A stretch of 64,000 nucleotides of DNA from Russula earlei (Eukaryota; Basidiomycota; Agaricomycetes; Russulales; Russulaceae), in NCBI GenBank assembly GCA_025769875.1, contig JAGFNK010000246.1, forward strand, positions 1 through 64,000. The letters are read 5' to 3'. How positions within the stretch are numbered: position 1 is the first letter of the stretch; every line of letters starts with the position of its first letter. This document shows positions 1 through 10,278 of the stretch, piece by piece. The notes under the pieces are model-generated. The model was not told where the DNA came from, made no database searches, and was given only the letters and a program-made list of their open reading frames with translations. The position numbers and the translations under genes are program-made.

Positions 1-90
1 AAACTCTCTGGTCACCCTGTGGCTGTCCACGTTGGGATAGGACCTAGGCAGGATATGAGTTCTTTTGCTCCCCATCTAATTAATATCTGA
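1..90 (+). pseudogene. C-terminal tail of an F-box/LRR-family gene copy (copy 0), cut by the window edge
   Basis: Frame 1 reads about 29 codons to a TGA at 88-90. The stretch GHPVAV followed by IGPRQD is nearly identical to the last residues of the intact F-box-family gene that ends at 17785, and the downstream DNA (TCTGATATCATT) also matches that following the third copy at 45640. This is therefore the 3' end of another member of the same local family. Nothing can be said about the rest of the gene, which lies outside the window, or whether it is intact. Confidence 0.7.
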
Positions 91-547
91 TATCATTACT
101 TTCTGTGCGATTTGACTCGAGTCACTCTAGTTACTGTACTGTAAGGATACCCTTGCGGCGTTACGTGTGAATTGGATCGGAATCGCCCTACCGGAACGCG
201 CGCGTCGACACACACCACACACACATCTCCTCTCCTCTCTCGCTCGCACACTCCCGCCGCCTCGACCGTCCACGCAGACATGCGCACATCGTCAACGCCC
301 CCGCCTTCGCCTATAAGCCGACAAAACCCCAAAACGAAAGGCCGAATATCGACTGACGCCACCACCCCCGTTTCCAGTGAACGGCGTTTTCTCTGTCCGC
401 TGCTCCTTTCCCCTCTTAGTTACTTTTCCTTTCCTTCTAGTTAGATTCGTATCGTTCGTTCTTGACCACGCGCGCGTCCCCGTTCGTCTCGCGTTCCAGG
501 GTATTTGTCTATTCTTCTCTCTTCTCCTTAGACCACGTAGTCTTTTC
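91..547. other. Intergenic, pyrimidine-rich, no supported gene
   Basis: I see no conserved coding signal. The stretch from 190 to 500 is rich in CT runs and CGCG motifs, like a fungal promoter or 5' leader, and it leads into duplicated segment X-I. Short open frames on both strands have no recognisable features. Confidence 0.5.
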
Positions 548-2110
548 ACATATAGGTTTGCCTCTACCTTCGAGTACGGTACATAGCGTACGTGGCCCCG
601 CATACCTATCGAATAGAAGCCGTCCCCCCTCCTTCCTCCTCCTTTGTCTACCCATACAAACGCCCACCCTTAACGCAGTCAAAGGGACGCCAACGTGTCC
701 GGTTTCAGTGCCATTTCTCAGATCTCGCTCTTCTAACCTCGTATGATACCTTGAATCCAATGCAGAAACACAATCCGTGTTATGTTTCTGCTGATCCTTT
801 TCTTCCAAGCATGCACTCATGCTCACGTCCCCTTGTAAATTCTATCAACATCATACAGTTCTTCAGGCACACACACACATAATGACACTGCATCGAATAT
901 GAATATAAATCTGATAAATCACGACAATACGTCCACATTGATATCTCTGAATCAGAGGAACACCCACTTCCATTACTACGCTCACGCATGATTTCGAATC
1001 CCACGTCGGTCCACGAATGAGGGATCAGTCTATCGACAAGCCAACCAACCTGCAAAAGACGGAAGAAAACGAAGTGTAATGAAGGGCCACAGATGGGAAA
1101 GGGAGTTACAGAAAACACACGTAAGGAGTTTGGTCAACTATGATCGCAGCGCTTGTTGTCACCTTAGTCACCGCTACGCCGTTAGCCTGCGTGGTGTTGT
1201 TCCATTTGCGGCTTCGATGTTAGGCAATGCCATTGCCAGTTCCTCCTCCAGTAGAAGTTTCGGGAGTTTTACCGGTTGCAGTGGTGTTGATTATTGCCTT
1301 TGGGAACACCTGCTTGGCGAAGGCGGCGCGGCCGGCCCACTCCCAGAGATCACCGTACGAGCTAGGGCGCATGACGGCCGCCCCAAAGCTGTGTAGTGAA
1401 CTCGCTCAATTGCTCGTGTCAATTCCTCCACGTACATCCCCACGAACGTTCGATCTCTCACGCTCTTTCGCTCTATCCTTCGCGACATTTTTCTGTTCTG
1501 CTGTCGCCGTTCGAAACGCGTCGAAGTCACTGAGGTCGCCTGGGTCAGCAAAGTGGAGCTCGCCAATATCATCTAATGGAGCACGAGGGTATGGCCACAG
1601 CGACGAGTCCCAAGGCACCAGGGCACAAGTTGCGGGGGAGGTGCCCGTCGCTAGGAAAAAATACGGCTCTGACAGTGGCGGGATTGGACTACCGTATACA
1701 CAGGGCGGGGCACGTTTGGGATGAGCTTGTATTGACGGTGTGGATGATGCTGAAGTTGGTAGAACAGAAGGTGCAGAGTGGACAGAATTGCAGAGGGGGA
1801 CCAAGAGTGGAAGACACCTTCTCGGATGACACGAATCCGAGTAGCAAAAGGCGCAGCATGACGTCCCCCAGCTCCGTGTATCTTGACACGATAGGCGTGT
1901 GTCTGTGGTCGTTCGTTGATCTTCCGCTTACCACTACTATCCTCGTCTTGGAGATGTAATGAGCCAGCTACGAACTCGGTGGCGTGCCAAACAGCACAAA
2001 GATCACGTCCAGCGTCGGAATCAGGGGCAGCTGCCGGTGGGGGATCCGTCGGCCATGGAGAGTGAATGAGAACATAGAGATGTTGAAGGCGGGGTTGAGC
2101 CTGCGCAATG
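548..2110. repeat. Duplicated host segment X, copy I
   Basis: Runs parallel to 61109-62640 (copy II) with short indels, and its middle recurs at 63848-64000 (copy III). The start, around CTACCTTCGAGT, also matches the left flank of copia-3 at 47255-47283, showing that copy II was split by that element. A short membrane-segment reading frame begins at ATG 1141 on the plus strand (MIAALVVTLVTATPLA), but it hits a stop about 24 codons on because this copy lacks about 20 bp present in copies II and III. The minus strand of the same DNA is also open over 1406-1804. Function unknown; copy I looks broken. Confidence 0.6.
1141..1724 (+). pseudogene. Putative small membrane-protein gene remnant in X-I
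   Basis: ATG 1141 opens a hydrophobic segment of about 22 residues (alternating Ala, Leu, Val, Thr) ending in basic residues (HLRLR), as expected of a signal anchor or transmembrane helix. The frame closes with TAG shortly after. A second frame (from about 1227 to 1724) continues with similarity to copy II, so a frameshift or an unseen intron separates them. The same first segment is conserved in all three X copies, which argues for a real exon, but I recognise no family. The opposite strand also has a long open frame here, so the coding strand is uncertain. Confidence 0.25.
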
Positions 2111-2789
2111 TCCTCGAGCGGATGCGCTGCAGCAAACGTGAGGCATGCCATCAGTAACAAGGGATACTATCACGCCATAACCAGTGGAACAGGTCACGTC
2201 AAATTTCATGCCAACAGCTTATAAGTGTAGGCAAGGCGGAGATTGACATGCCATCCATAAAGGATTGACAGGGCCGACCGTGGTCTAGAGTGTGCACATG
2301 TTGACAGCATGTAGTCCTTCAAACATAGGCTCATTTTGGAAACCTTTGCAACGCCCTTGCATAGATTATGAATTTGTCCACAACAGTGAGGACAACATAC
2401 AGGCAACACAATCATCAACAAGGAGCAAAACAGAAGACAATCCCCCCAGAGAAGGCGGCTTCACCTACATTGCCCTGGAATAATGCCCAACTATCGCGTA
2501 GAACGGCAGCTGCTGTTCCTATCCTTCTCTGTCAAGGGAGCACTCTGCCCATGTCGTATCATCGGCATCGGGTGGCTTGCCATGTCTGCAATATGAGTGT
2601 GCGAGGGAATATGGCTAAACCGGGCCTCAAGTTAGCGTTGTAACAACATGGACACCTGCTAATCGCAGATCCCGTGGTAGTTCCAGGAATTCCAACGACA
2701 GCAGGAGGTGAGTGAAATTGAGGATATCTCGTCCGTTCTGTTCCCATAAGGAGCGGCGGAGTGCCGACTCGCGGGTCATTCCGGCCGAT
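2111..2789. other. Intergenic between X-I and F-box copy A
   Basis: I see only short open frames without domains, on both strands. No repeat shared with the rest of the window was noticed. The end of this stretch grades into the promoter and leader of the F-box copy. Confidence 0.4.
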
Positions 2790-4370
2790 CCCTGACCCTG
2801 ACGCTACGCTCCTCCTGATGAGCGTTGTGCATGCCTCAAGTCAGCTTCACATAGTCATCTCGGCCTCTCCGATACCTCATTACTCAGTGACTTCATCCAG
2901 TCATTATTGCCTTACACCGCCCGCTCCTCCACTGCACTTTGTGGTCCCCTCCCAAGCCTCGTTGGAAGCAAGTTCTTGTGAACATCGCCAGGGTGTGTCG
3001 TTTTTGCTCAGTGTCCATTTCGACCACTGACCACTCAATTTCTAGACATCAACACGCTCCCCGATGATGTCCTCGTGGAGATATGCCATTTCTACGCGAA
3101 TCTCTGGAGGATAGGGACAAACGGATGGCATACACTGGTCCATGTATGTCAAAGACAGCGACATGTCGTGTTTGCATCGCCACGTCGCCTGAACATGCGA
3201 CTGGTGTACACAGGAAAGAGACCGATGTCTGAGATGCTGTACATCTGGCCAGTCTTGCCTGTGGTGATAGACCATCGTTCCGTCTTGTCGAACTCCTGGG
3301 GAAACGTAGCTGGTGCCCTCGAATCGGAGCACCGCCATCGATGTCAAATTGACTTGTGGGATATTCCAACATCACAATGGGAAAGATTCGCAGCAGCGAT
3401 GCAGAAACTATTCCCGGAGCTGACCGATCTGCAGTTTCGGGGAGAAGACAACACTGTGACGCCCCTTCCGGATTCGTTCTTGGGCGCATCCGCCCCACTT
3501 CTACGATATCTCTTATTGAACGATTGTCCGTTTCAAGGACTGCCAAAACTACTTTTGTCTGCCAATCAACTTGTCATTTCTGCGCTTTTCGAACAATCCC
3601 GGTGGGCACCGCCTTGTCGGTCTTGCCCAGACTTAAATCTCTTTACCTTGGATTCGAATCCTTTCTATATCCGGCAAGTCGACCTCGACCTCCTCTCACA
3701 CGCTGTCCTCCCTGCTCTCACTTTTATTAATTCTGCAGCGTTCACGAGTATTTTGAGGACTTACTGGCCCAAATCGAGGTTCCCCTTCTTAACACACTCG
3801 AGATAAGATTCTTCATGGTCCCCGACTTCGTCCTCCCACAACTCCACCGGTTGATCAGTCACAGAATCGTTCGAGACATGCGGCAGAGCAACTGTGCGCG
3901 CTGTCCCTTCCAGGAATGCGATCCAATTTCCCTGAGCCTCCGAACTTCTCTCTTATTGGAGATCGGCCGCAGAGAGTTGGATTCGCACCGTGCATCGCTG
4001 GCCCAGGCCTGCAGCTCATCCTTTCCCCTCCTCTCCAATATTACAACTCGAGATCGCGGATGATGTTCCTCAATCACACTGGAAAGATGACATAGAAACC
4101 GCACAATGGCTGGAACTCCTGGACCCGTTCATTGCTGTGAAGGATCTGCGCTTATCCTGTCGAGTGGCGCCACATGTCTCTCGAGCGCTGGTAGAGCTCG
4201 CAGAAGAAAGACAAACAGATGTCTTACCCGCGATACAGAATATTTTCTTGGGGGATTTCGAGCCATTGGAGTCTGTTTCGAAATATTTGAAAAGATTCGT
4301 CGCTGCGTCTCTGTGGTCCACCGTTGGGGAAAGGACCTGCTGTATCATTACTCAGATCTCATTTTTTGAA
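2790..4370 (+). pseudogene. F-box/LRR-like protein, copy A (frameshifted)
   Basis: Parallel to the intact gene at 16214-17785. The F-box core (INTLPDDVLVEI) lies at about 3050-3090, directly after a 53-nt intron-like stretch ending in TCTAG at 3045. It is followed by the family signature WHTLVHVCQRQRHVVFASPR (3126-3185) and GKRPMSEML. The frame then breaks: a deletion near 3590 removes about ten residues (the YISPQDL region), further shifts occur near 3735 and 4040, and the C terminus continues in another frame to about 4350. F-box proteins recruit substrates to SCF ubiquitin ligases; the C-terminal part would be the substrate-binding leucine-rich region. This copy cannot make the full protein. 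It sits at the head of a local array of the same gene. Confidence 0.8.
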
Positions 4371-4959
4371 TCTAATTCAGAAAACAGCTCTCATTTATAT
4401 GCAACACTCATCTGGAGGTTCCTTCCAAGTGCACACTCATGCTCACTTCACTAGACAGTCTCATCTCACATGTATCTTGAGGTGCTTACACACAAGGATC
4501 AAATCGAATATGAATACATGTGTGATACATCGCAGCGATTACATTGATATCTCCATGCAAGGCCTGATGATCACACGAGACGAGAAGGAGGGGAAAAAAG
4601 TTTGAAGCCCTCGTTATATTCTGCTACTCGTCTCCAAAGACAGGAATTTAAATACATACCAAACATAGTCCTTTTTTCTACCAGTCGGCCGATATCGTAT
4701 ACGACCGAGCGCATGATCCGGAGGCGGGTGTTAGGGGAAAGGGAAAGAGGTCGTCTAGAACGCGCGATGCGGTATGCGCTCAGTCGGTAACGGGGTCGAT
4801 GTACCATGGCCAGCAGGTATAGTCTAAAGAAGAAAGAAAGAAAGACTGGAAAGAGGTGGAACGTACGCGGAGGAGAAGGTCTCGGACGCGAGAGGGGCGC
4901 GGGTGGTGGCGACAACGGGGCCATTAGGCCATCGGTGGCGAGCCTAATCCAGTCCAGAA
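4371..4959. other. Intergenic, weakly similar to part of X
   Basis: No gene recognised. The stretch 4420-4560 (CTCATGCTCAC, then ATCGAATATGAATAC and TTGATATCTCC) resembles 805-945 of X-I and 61330-61460 of X-II, so the duplicated blocks share more than one piece. Confidence 0.4.
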
Positions 4960-5587
4960 GCAAGGATATGAAAGTGGTAAAAGCGTTCGCAGAGTCGAGT
5001 CGGAGAGGCGGGTATGTACAAACGAAACGGTTTTGAATGCCATCAGAAGACAAAAGACGACGACGAGTGCAGAGGGGTCGGACGAGATCCTTCGGCAGTT
5101 TAGGATTGTGCCGGACTTGTCGAGAGCGAGGGCGCAAGTGTCAAAAAGCTTTCCATCTGTGTGTGAGGTCGAGGCGGAGACGAGGAGAGAGGAGGCGGGT
5201 GAGGTCGAGGCAGGAAAGGATGTAGCGTCTGTTCGAATTCTTGGTTTCGTCGTCGTAGTCACCTTACACGTTAAAGAAAAGGATATAGCACGTATGCAGT
5301 GTCAGAGGAAGGAGATATGTACGTTACTGGATGCCAGTGGTTTGAACGCCGTTCAAGGGTAACAGGGATGGCGGTGTTGAGCAGGGCTCTACAGCAATTT
5401 TGATTTTGGGCGCAATTTTGGGCGCAATCAGACTTGTTGGGAGAGGCGGAAGCGAGGGCGTTGGTGGTCTGTTCGCGATGTGAATGTGCTGAGCACAAAA
5501 GACGAGAGCAGTCGCCGAGGACACCGCCAACTGGCGTTCATACTGCTAGCGTCCTTGTCCATGCCGGGTGACATGTGTGCTTTGCTC
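4960..5587. repeat. Duplicated host segment Y, copy 1
   Basis: Matches 43590-44140 (for example GTCGGACGAGATCCTTCGGC and the following GGTTGTGCC-like stretch). In both places Y lies directly upstream of an F-box gene, but here the two are separated by copia-1. Both strands hold open frames of about 60-110 codons in Y1 that are not all preserved in Y2; no family recognised. It may be the remains of a neighbouring gene duplicated together with the F-box gene. Confidence 0.6.
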
Positions 5588-5592
5588 ACGAG

Positions 5593-5748
5593 TATTAGAT
5601 CTTGGTGACATCATACTACAATACCTGACATCATGCTATCCTTACTTCATACATTCCATACTGTCGTATATAAGATACGTTAGAACACACGTACAACATT
5701 ATCTCAAATATATCCCTATATCTCGCGTCTCATCAACTTCTGAGAATA
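5593..5748 (+). repeat. Copia-1 5' LTR
   Basis: 156 bp, TATT...AATA ends, preceded by the ACGAG duplication. It contains a TATATAAG box at 5667-5674. Against the 3' LTR I count two substitutions, both CpG transitions, plus a small indel near the end. Confidence 0.92.
5667..5674 (+). promoter_or_regulatory. TATA box in the copia-1 LTR
   Basis: TATATAAG about 80 bp before the LTR end, repeated in the 3' LTR at 15732-15739. The position fits a U3 promoter driving a transcript through the leader and palindrome. Confidence 0.55.
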
Positions 5749-5762
5749 GGTTATGGGCCCTG
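5749..5762 (+). other. Copia-1 primer-binding site, complementary to the initiator tRNA-Met anticodon arm
   Basis: GGTTATGGGCCCTG directly follows the LTR end. Its complement CAGGGCCCATAACC matches the anticodon stem-loop of initiator tRNA-Met with one wobble, not a tRNA 3' end. This is the half-tRNA priming known from Drosophila copia. The AUG at 5753 opens a five-codon frame (MGPEL, stop). Confidence 0.8.
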
Positions 5763-6379
5763 AGCTCTAATCTTGAACCCGCCACGTCCTCTTTCTGACA
5801 ATTGTCAACACTTGTCTCTGTCACTTTTCTCGCCTTTCTATCACCTTTCTTGCCTTCCCGACGTCCACGCCAGCTTGTCTACGTCCTCCTTCCGTTAACC
5901 CTCATGTCCTGTTTGTCACTGTCACCTCTTATCTCTGTCAACCCTCACTTGTCCATTGTCCCCGTTAATCCTTCTTCCGTCAACCCTCGCGTCCTTTTCG
6001 TCACTGTCACAATCACTTGTCACTCGTCCAGGCCTTGTCCAGGCCAACGCAGTCTCCCTTTTGTTGATCGTCAACTCTTTTACCCATCACGTCATCTCTG
6101 TCACTGTCACACATCACTGTCAATTGTCCCTGTCAACGCAGTCTCCCTTTTGTCAATCGTCAACTCTTTTACCCATCACTGCGTCTCCGTCACTGTCACA
6201 CATCACTGTCAAATTGTCCCTGTCAACACAGTCTCCCTCTTGTCAATCATCAAATTTTTTTTTTTCCATTCTCAATACCATCATTCTCCTGTCATTTCTG
6301 ACATATTTTTAATTATGAGCACGACCGTCCCTGTTCCCATCACTCCTTCTTCCACCCCCACCCCCCAGTGACAACCCGG
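5763..6379. repeat. Copia-1 leader with a ~90-bp tandem repeat
   Basis: The unit containing CAACGCAGTCTCCC recurs at 6045, 6134 and 6224 (period 89-90 bp), with more diverged GTCACTGTCA-rich units back to about 5880. Pyrimidine-rich strand; the open frames across it arise from the repeat and are not supported as genes. Confidence 0.75.
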
Positions 6380-6446
6380 TTACTGTCATTTTCACGTGAC
6401 CTTGCACTTGCCATTTTTGGATGTCATTTCAAGTGCAAAAATAAAA

Positions 6447-7060
6447 CTGCTATATCTCAACAGTTTCTCAACAGATTGCCTTGAAACTTTGACAGTAGAA
6501 CCTTATATGTTGTATCTAGGTGCAGCTAAAATATGGGAGCCTAATATTTAGTTCTTGAAATGTCGATTTTCGGGTGGTGACATGAGTGCAAAACTTTGAA
6601 CTGCCATATCTCAACTGTTTCTGAACCGATTGACTTGAAACTTCGACAGTGGGATCCCATGTACTGTATCTAGGTGCAGCCCAAGAGTTGGGGTCTGATT
6701 CTTAGTTTTTGAAGTTTCGGTTTTTGGGTGTGATCTGAGTTCAAAATTTCGATCTGCCATATCTCAACCATTTCTCAATAGATTGCCTTGAAACGTGGAC
6801 AGTGGGACCTTATATACTGTATCTAGGTGCAGCAAAATTATGGGAGCCTAATATTCAGTTTTTGAAGTTTCGATTTTTGGGTGCCGAGCTGCGTGCGAAA
6901 TTTCGTACTGCCATGTCTCAACCATTTCTCAATGGATTGTCTTGAAACTTGGACAGTGGAGCCTCATGCACTGTAGCTAGATGTTTCACTCGTTGGATGT
7001 TCACATTTTGGGGTGCCAACCCCAAGCATGATAATATTACATTATCCCTACAGCTGAATC
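6447..7060 (+). repeat. Four ~154-bp subterminal repeats, left arm
   Basis: Units begin at about 6447, 6601, 6754 and 6908, each with CTGCCATATCTCAAC, CTTGAAAC and TGTATCTAGGTGCAGC at matching places; the fourth is the most diverged. Confidence 0.85.
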
Positions 7061-8360
7061 CATCCATGATATGATATGACTATTACAACTGTACCACGCA
7101 AGAAGGGCACACTTAAGTTCATGGGGCTGGACAAGGACTGAGGGAAGAGTGAAAGAGACAAAATTGAAATGATGATGCGAGGCATGCGTCGAGGCAGCAA
7201 TAGGCATCGGCACAGGTACATGTGCGTGTAGCTTCTTCAGTGAGTCTTCGGCCTCGCGCGCGCGTGGTCACATTGTCGCAAAGGGGGGTGTGCACATTCT
7301 GAGGTGTTGCCATGCATTGGAACGCAGGCACAGTGCAGGGAAGCAGGAGGGAGGAGTGTGCTTGCGTCATGTGTCAAATGTGTCGTCGCGACGTGGTGTT
7401 GCCAGGCGTCGGCCGTGTTGCTGATATTGGTGCTGCTGCTGCTGTTGTTGTTGTTGATCCTGGTGCTGCTGTCATGGCAGAGGCTGAGGCGTGGTTGTTT
7501 GAGGCAATGGGGTGGCGAGAGGCAAGGGTGTAGGCAATGGCGTTATGGAAAGGTGTGAGCGTCTGAGGGGGTGACTTGTGTGTTGCTCATGCTGTCATCA
7601 TATGGGCACGGCAATGAGGTCTTCGCCACTGCAGGTGATGGCAGCGCTCGTGGGTGAGGTTGTACGTATGGATGGGGATGCGGTGGAAGGGGAGGAGTGG
7701 TGCGGCGTGGTGCTTGCATTGGTGACTTCTCCTGTGGCGACATCGTGGTGGCGGCTGGTGATCTTTCTGCGGGGCGGCGTCAAGGTAATGATGGGCAATG
7801 CTGGATGTGCGGGAACTGCAGGGACGACGGGAGCGGGCGATGTGAAGGCGTGACATTTTGGCAACCGTACCCGCTGTTACAGGGCAGGGTGAGGAACACG
7901 GTGGCATGGGTTTTGCCTGGAGTCGCATAGAAGCACGGCTGTGTGCGCGCATACATTGGGCAGCAGAGAGGTGATGTCGTGCCGGGCGGGAGAGCGGGTA
8001 AACGCGTGCATGCACTGAGGGGGTCCAGGGGGCGTGATCCATTTGTCGTGAAGGGAAGTAGGATGTTCACATCCTCAGAAAGGGCCGAAGAGTGTCCTGC
8101 CGGTGAGAAGGGACGAGCTATAAGAAAAGCACCAGGAGACCTATGTAGGAATAAGTCGGATTGCTTGTCTCTCTCTTGTTTTCCTATCTGTAGTCTCATA
8201 TTTGCAATCGCGGTTCCAGATTTTTGCTTGTGCATGCTAGCACTTGGAGTGCTTACTTGCACATTCTCACACTATTTGAATCTACGTATTGCTTATCCAA
8301 GTGGTGGTGACATCGTGCATGTACCTTTGGCTGATCCCACCCCCAGTCCGTATCACCCAG

Positions 8361-8555
8361 GTCTCTCCTGGAGGCAACTGCAACAGGAAGCAGGATGATT
8401 TGTATCAAATGACGGCAATCCGGGAGACCTTTGAAGAGACAGGTCTACTTCTTGCATCCTCAACATCGGAGTCCAAGGCACCTCTGAGCGACGTCGCTGT
8501 AGACATGTTGCGCTCATCCCTTCTCACTGGCAGGACACTCTTCAGCGCTTTCTGA
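8361..8555 (+). pseudogene. Captured fragment of a NUDT19-like Nudix hydrolase gene
   Basis: A splice-acceptor-like CACCCAG at 8351-8360 is followed by an open frame that reads VSPGGN, then MTAIRETFEETGLLLAS, then ending LLTGRTLFSAF before TGA at 8553. RETFEETGL is the core of the Nudix box (REUxEExGU), which binds the metal used to cleave nucleoside-diphosphate-linked substrates. The spacing between the PGG and the RE, and the ETGLLLA ending, resemble the NUDT19/peroxisomal CoA-diphosphatase branch. Only about 64 residues are present, with no start codon or C terminus. The last residues lie in the right arm and an inverted copy lies in the left arm, so the palindrome breakpoint is inside the captured gene. 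Confidence 0.7.
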
Positions 8556-9569
8556 GGATGTGAACATCCTACTTCCCTTCACGACGAATGGATCACGCCC
8601 CCTGGACCCCCTCAGTGCGTGTGTGCGTTTACCCGCTCTCCTGCCCAGCACGACATCACCTCTCTGCTGCCCAACGTATGCGCGCACACAGCCGCGCTTC
8701 TATGCGACTCCAGGCAAAACCCATGCCGCCGCGTTCCCCACCCTGCCCCATAACAGCGGGTACGGTTGCCAAAATGTCACGCCTTCACATCGCCCGCTCC
8801 CGTCGTCCCTGCAGTTCCCGCACATCCAGCATTGCCCATCATTACCTTGACGCCGCCCCGCAGAAAGATCACCAGCCGCCACCATGATGTCTCCACAGGA
8901 GAAGTCGCCGATGCAAGCACCACGCCGCACCACTCCTCCCCTTCTACCGCATCCTCATCCATACGTACAACCTCACCCACGAGCGCTGCCATCACCTGCA
9001 GTGGCGAAGACCTCATCGCCGTGCCCATATGATGACAGCATGAGCAACACGCAAGTCACCCCCTCAGACGCTCACGCCTTTCCATAACGCCATTGCCTAC
9101 GCCCTTGCCTCTTGCCACCCCATTGCCTCAAACAACCACGCCTCAGCCTCTGCCATGACAGCAGCACCAGGATCAACAACAACAACAGCAGCAGCAGCAC
9201 CAATATCAGCAACATGGCCAACGCCTGGCAACACCACGTCGCGACGACACATTTGACACATGACGCAAGCACACTCCTCCCTCCTGCTTCCCTGCACTGT
9301 GCCTGCGTTCCAATGCATGGCAACACCTCAGAATGTGCACACCCCCCTTTGCGACAATGTGACCACGCGCGCGCGAGGCCGAAGACTCACTGAAGAAGCT
9401 ACACGCACATGTACCTGTGCCGATGCCTATTGCTGCCTCGACGCATGCCTCGCATCATCATTTCAATTTTGTCTCTTTCACTCTTCCCTCAGTCCTTGTC
9501 CAGCCCCATGAACTTAAGTGTGCCCTTCTTGCGTGGTACAGTTGTAATAGTCATATCATATCATGGATG

Positions 9570-10183
9570 GATTCAGCTGTAGGGATAATGTAATATTATC
9601 ATGCTTGGGGTTGGCACCCCAAAATGTGAACATCCAACGAGTGAAACATCTAGCTACAGTGCATGAGGCTCCACTGTCCAAGTTTCAAGACAATCCATTG
9701 AGAAATGGTTGAGACATGGCAGTACGAAATTTCGCACGCAGCTCGGCACCCAAAAATCGAAACTTCAAAAACTGAATATTAGGCTCCCATAATTTTGCTG
9801 CACCTAGATACAGTATATAAGGTCCCACTGTCCACGTTTCAAGGCAATCTATTGAGAAATGGTTGAGATATGGCAGATCGAAATTTTGAACTCAGATCAC
9901 ACCCAAAAACCGAAACTTCAAAAACTAAGAATCAGACCCCAACTCTTGGGCTGCACCTAGATACAGTACATGGGATCCCACTGTCGAAGTTTCAAGTCAA
10001 TCGGTTCAGAAACAGTTGAGATATGGCAGTTCAAAGTTTTGCACTCATGTCACCACCCGAAAATCGACATTTCAAGAACTAAATATTAGGCTCCCATATT
10101 TTAGCTGCACCTAGATACAACATATAAGGTTCTACTGTCAAAGTTTCAAGGCAATCTGTTGAGAAACTGTTGAGATATAGCAG
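9570..10183 (-). repeat. Four ~154-bp subterminal repeats, right arm
   Basis: Exact mirror image of the left-arm array, with GTTGAGATATGGCAG and GCTGCACCTAGATACA recurring every 153-154 bp. Confidence 0.85.
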
Positions 10184-10278
10184 TTTTATTTTTGCACTTG
10201 AAATGACATCCAAAAATGGCAAGTGCAAGGTCACGTGAAAATGACAGTAATGTAGAAATCACCCTCGCAGAGTGATTC

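Larger units (their letters stand above)
6380..10250. mobile_element. Palindromic (fold-back) element: two 1,739-bp inverted arms around a 393-bp loop
   Basis: Left arm 6380-8118 and right arm 8512-10250 are reverse complements in exact register: matching positions sum to 16630 at both the outer and inner ends, so there is no net indel between arms. The outermost bases are TTACTGTCATTTTCACG and its complement, so the element could be flanked by TA. Each arm has four subterminal repeats of about 154 bp. The loop holds part of a Nudix gene, whose 3' end runs into the right arm. Subterminal repeats and inverted termini are typical of non-autonomous DNA transposons; no transposase is present. It lies wholly inside the copia-1 leader, so it inserted into copia-1 or was carried by it. 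Confidence 0.9.

Noticed and set aside
5802..6371. 189-codon open frame in the copia-1 leader
   Set aside because: Generated by the ~90-bp tandem repeat; Ser/Thr/Pro/Val low-complexity and not shared with other copias.
7119..9511. Many mirrored open frames of 60-160 codons within the palindrome arms
   Set aside because: They occur in pairs as reverse images, have low-complexity composition (Gln/Leu repeats from a CAG/CTG tract near 7430 and 9170) and no domains.
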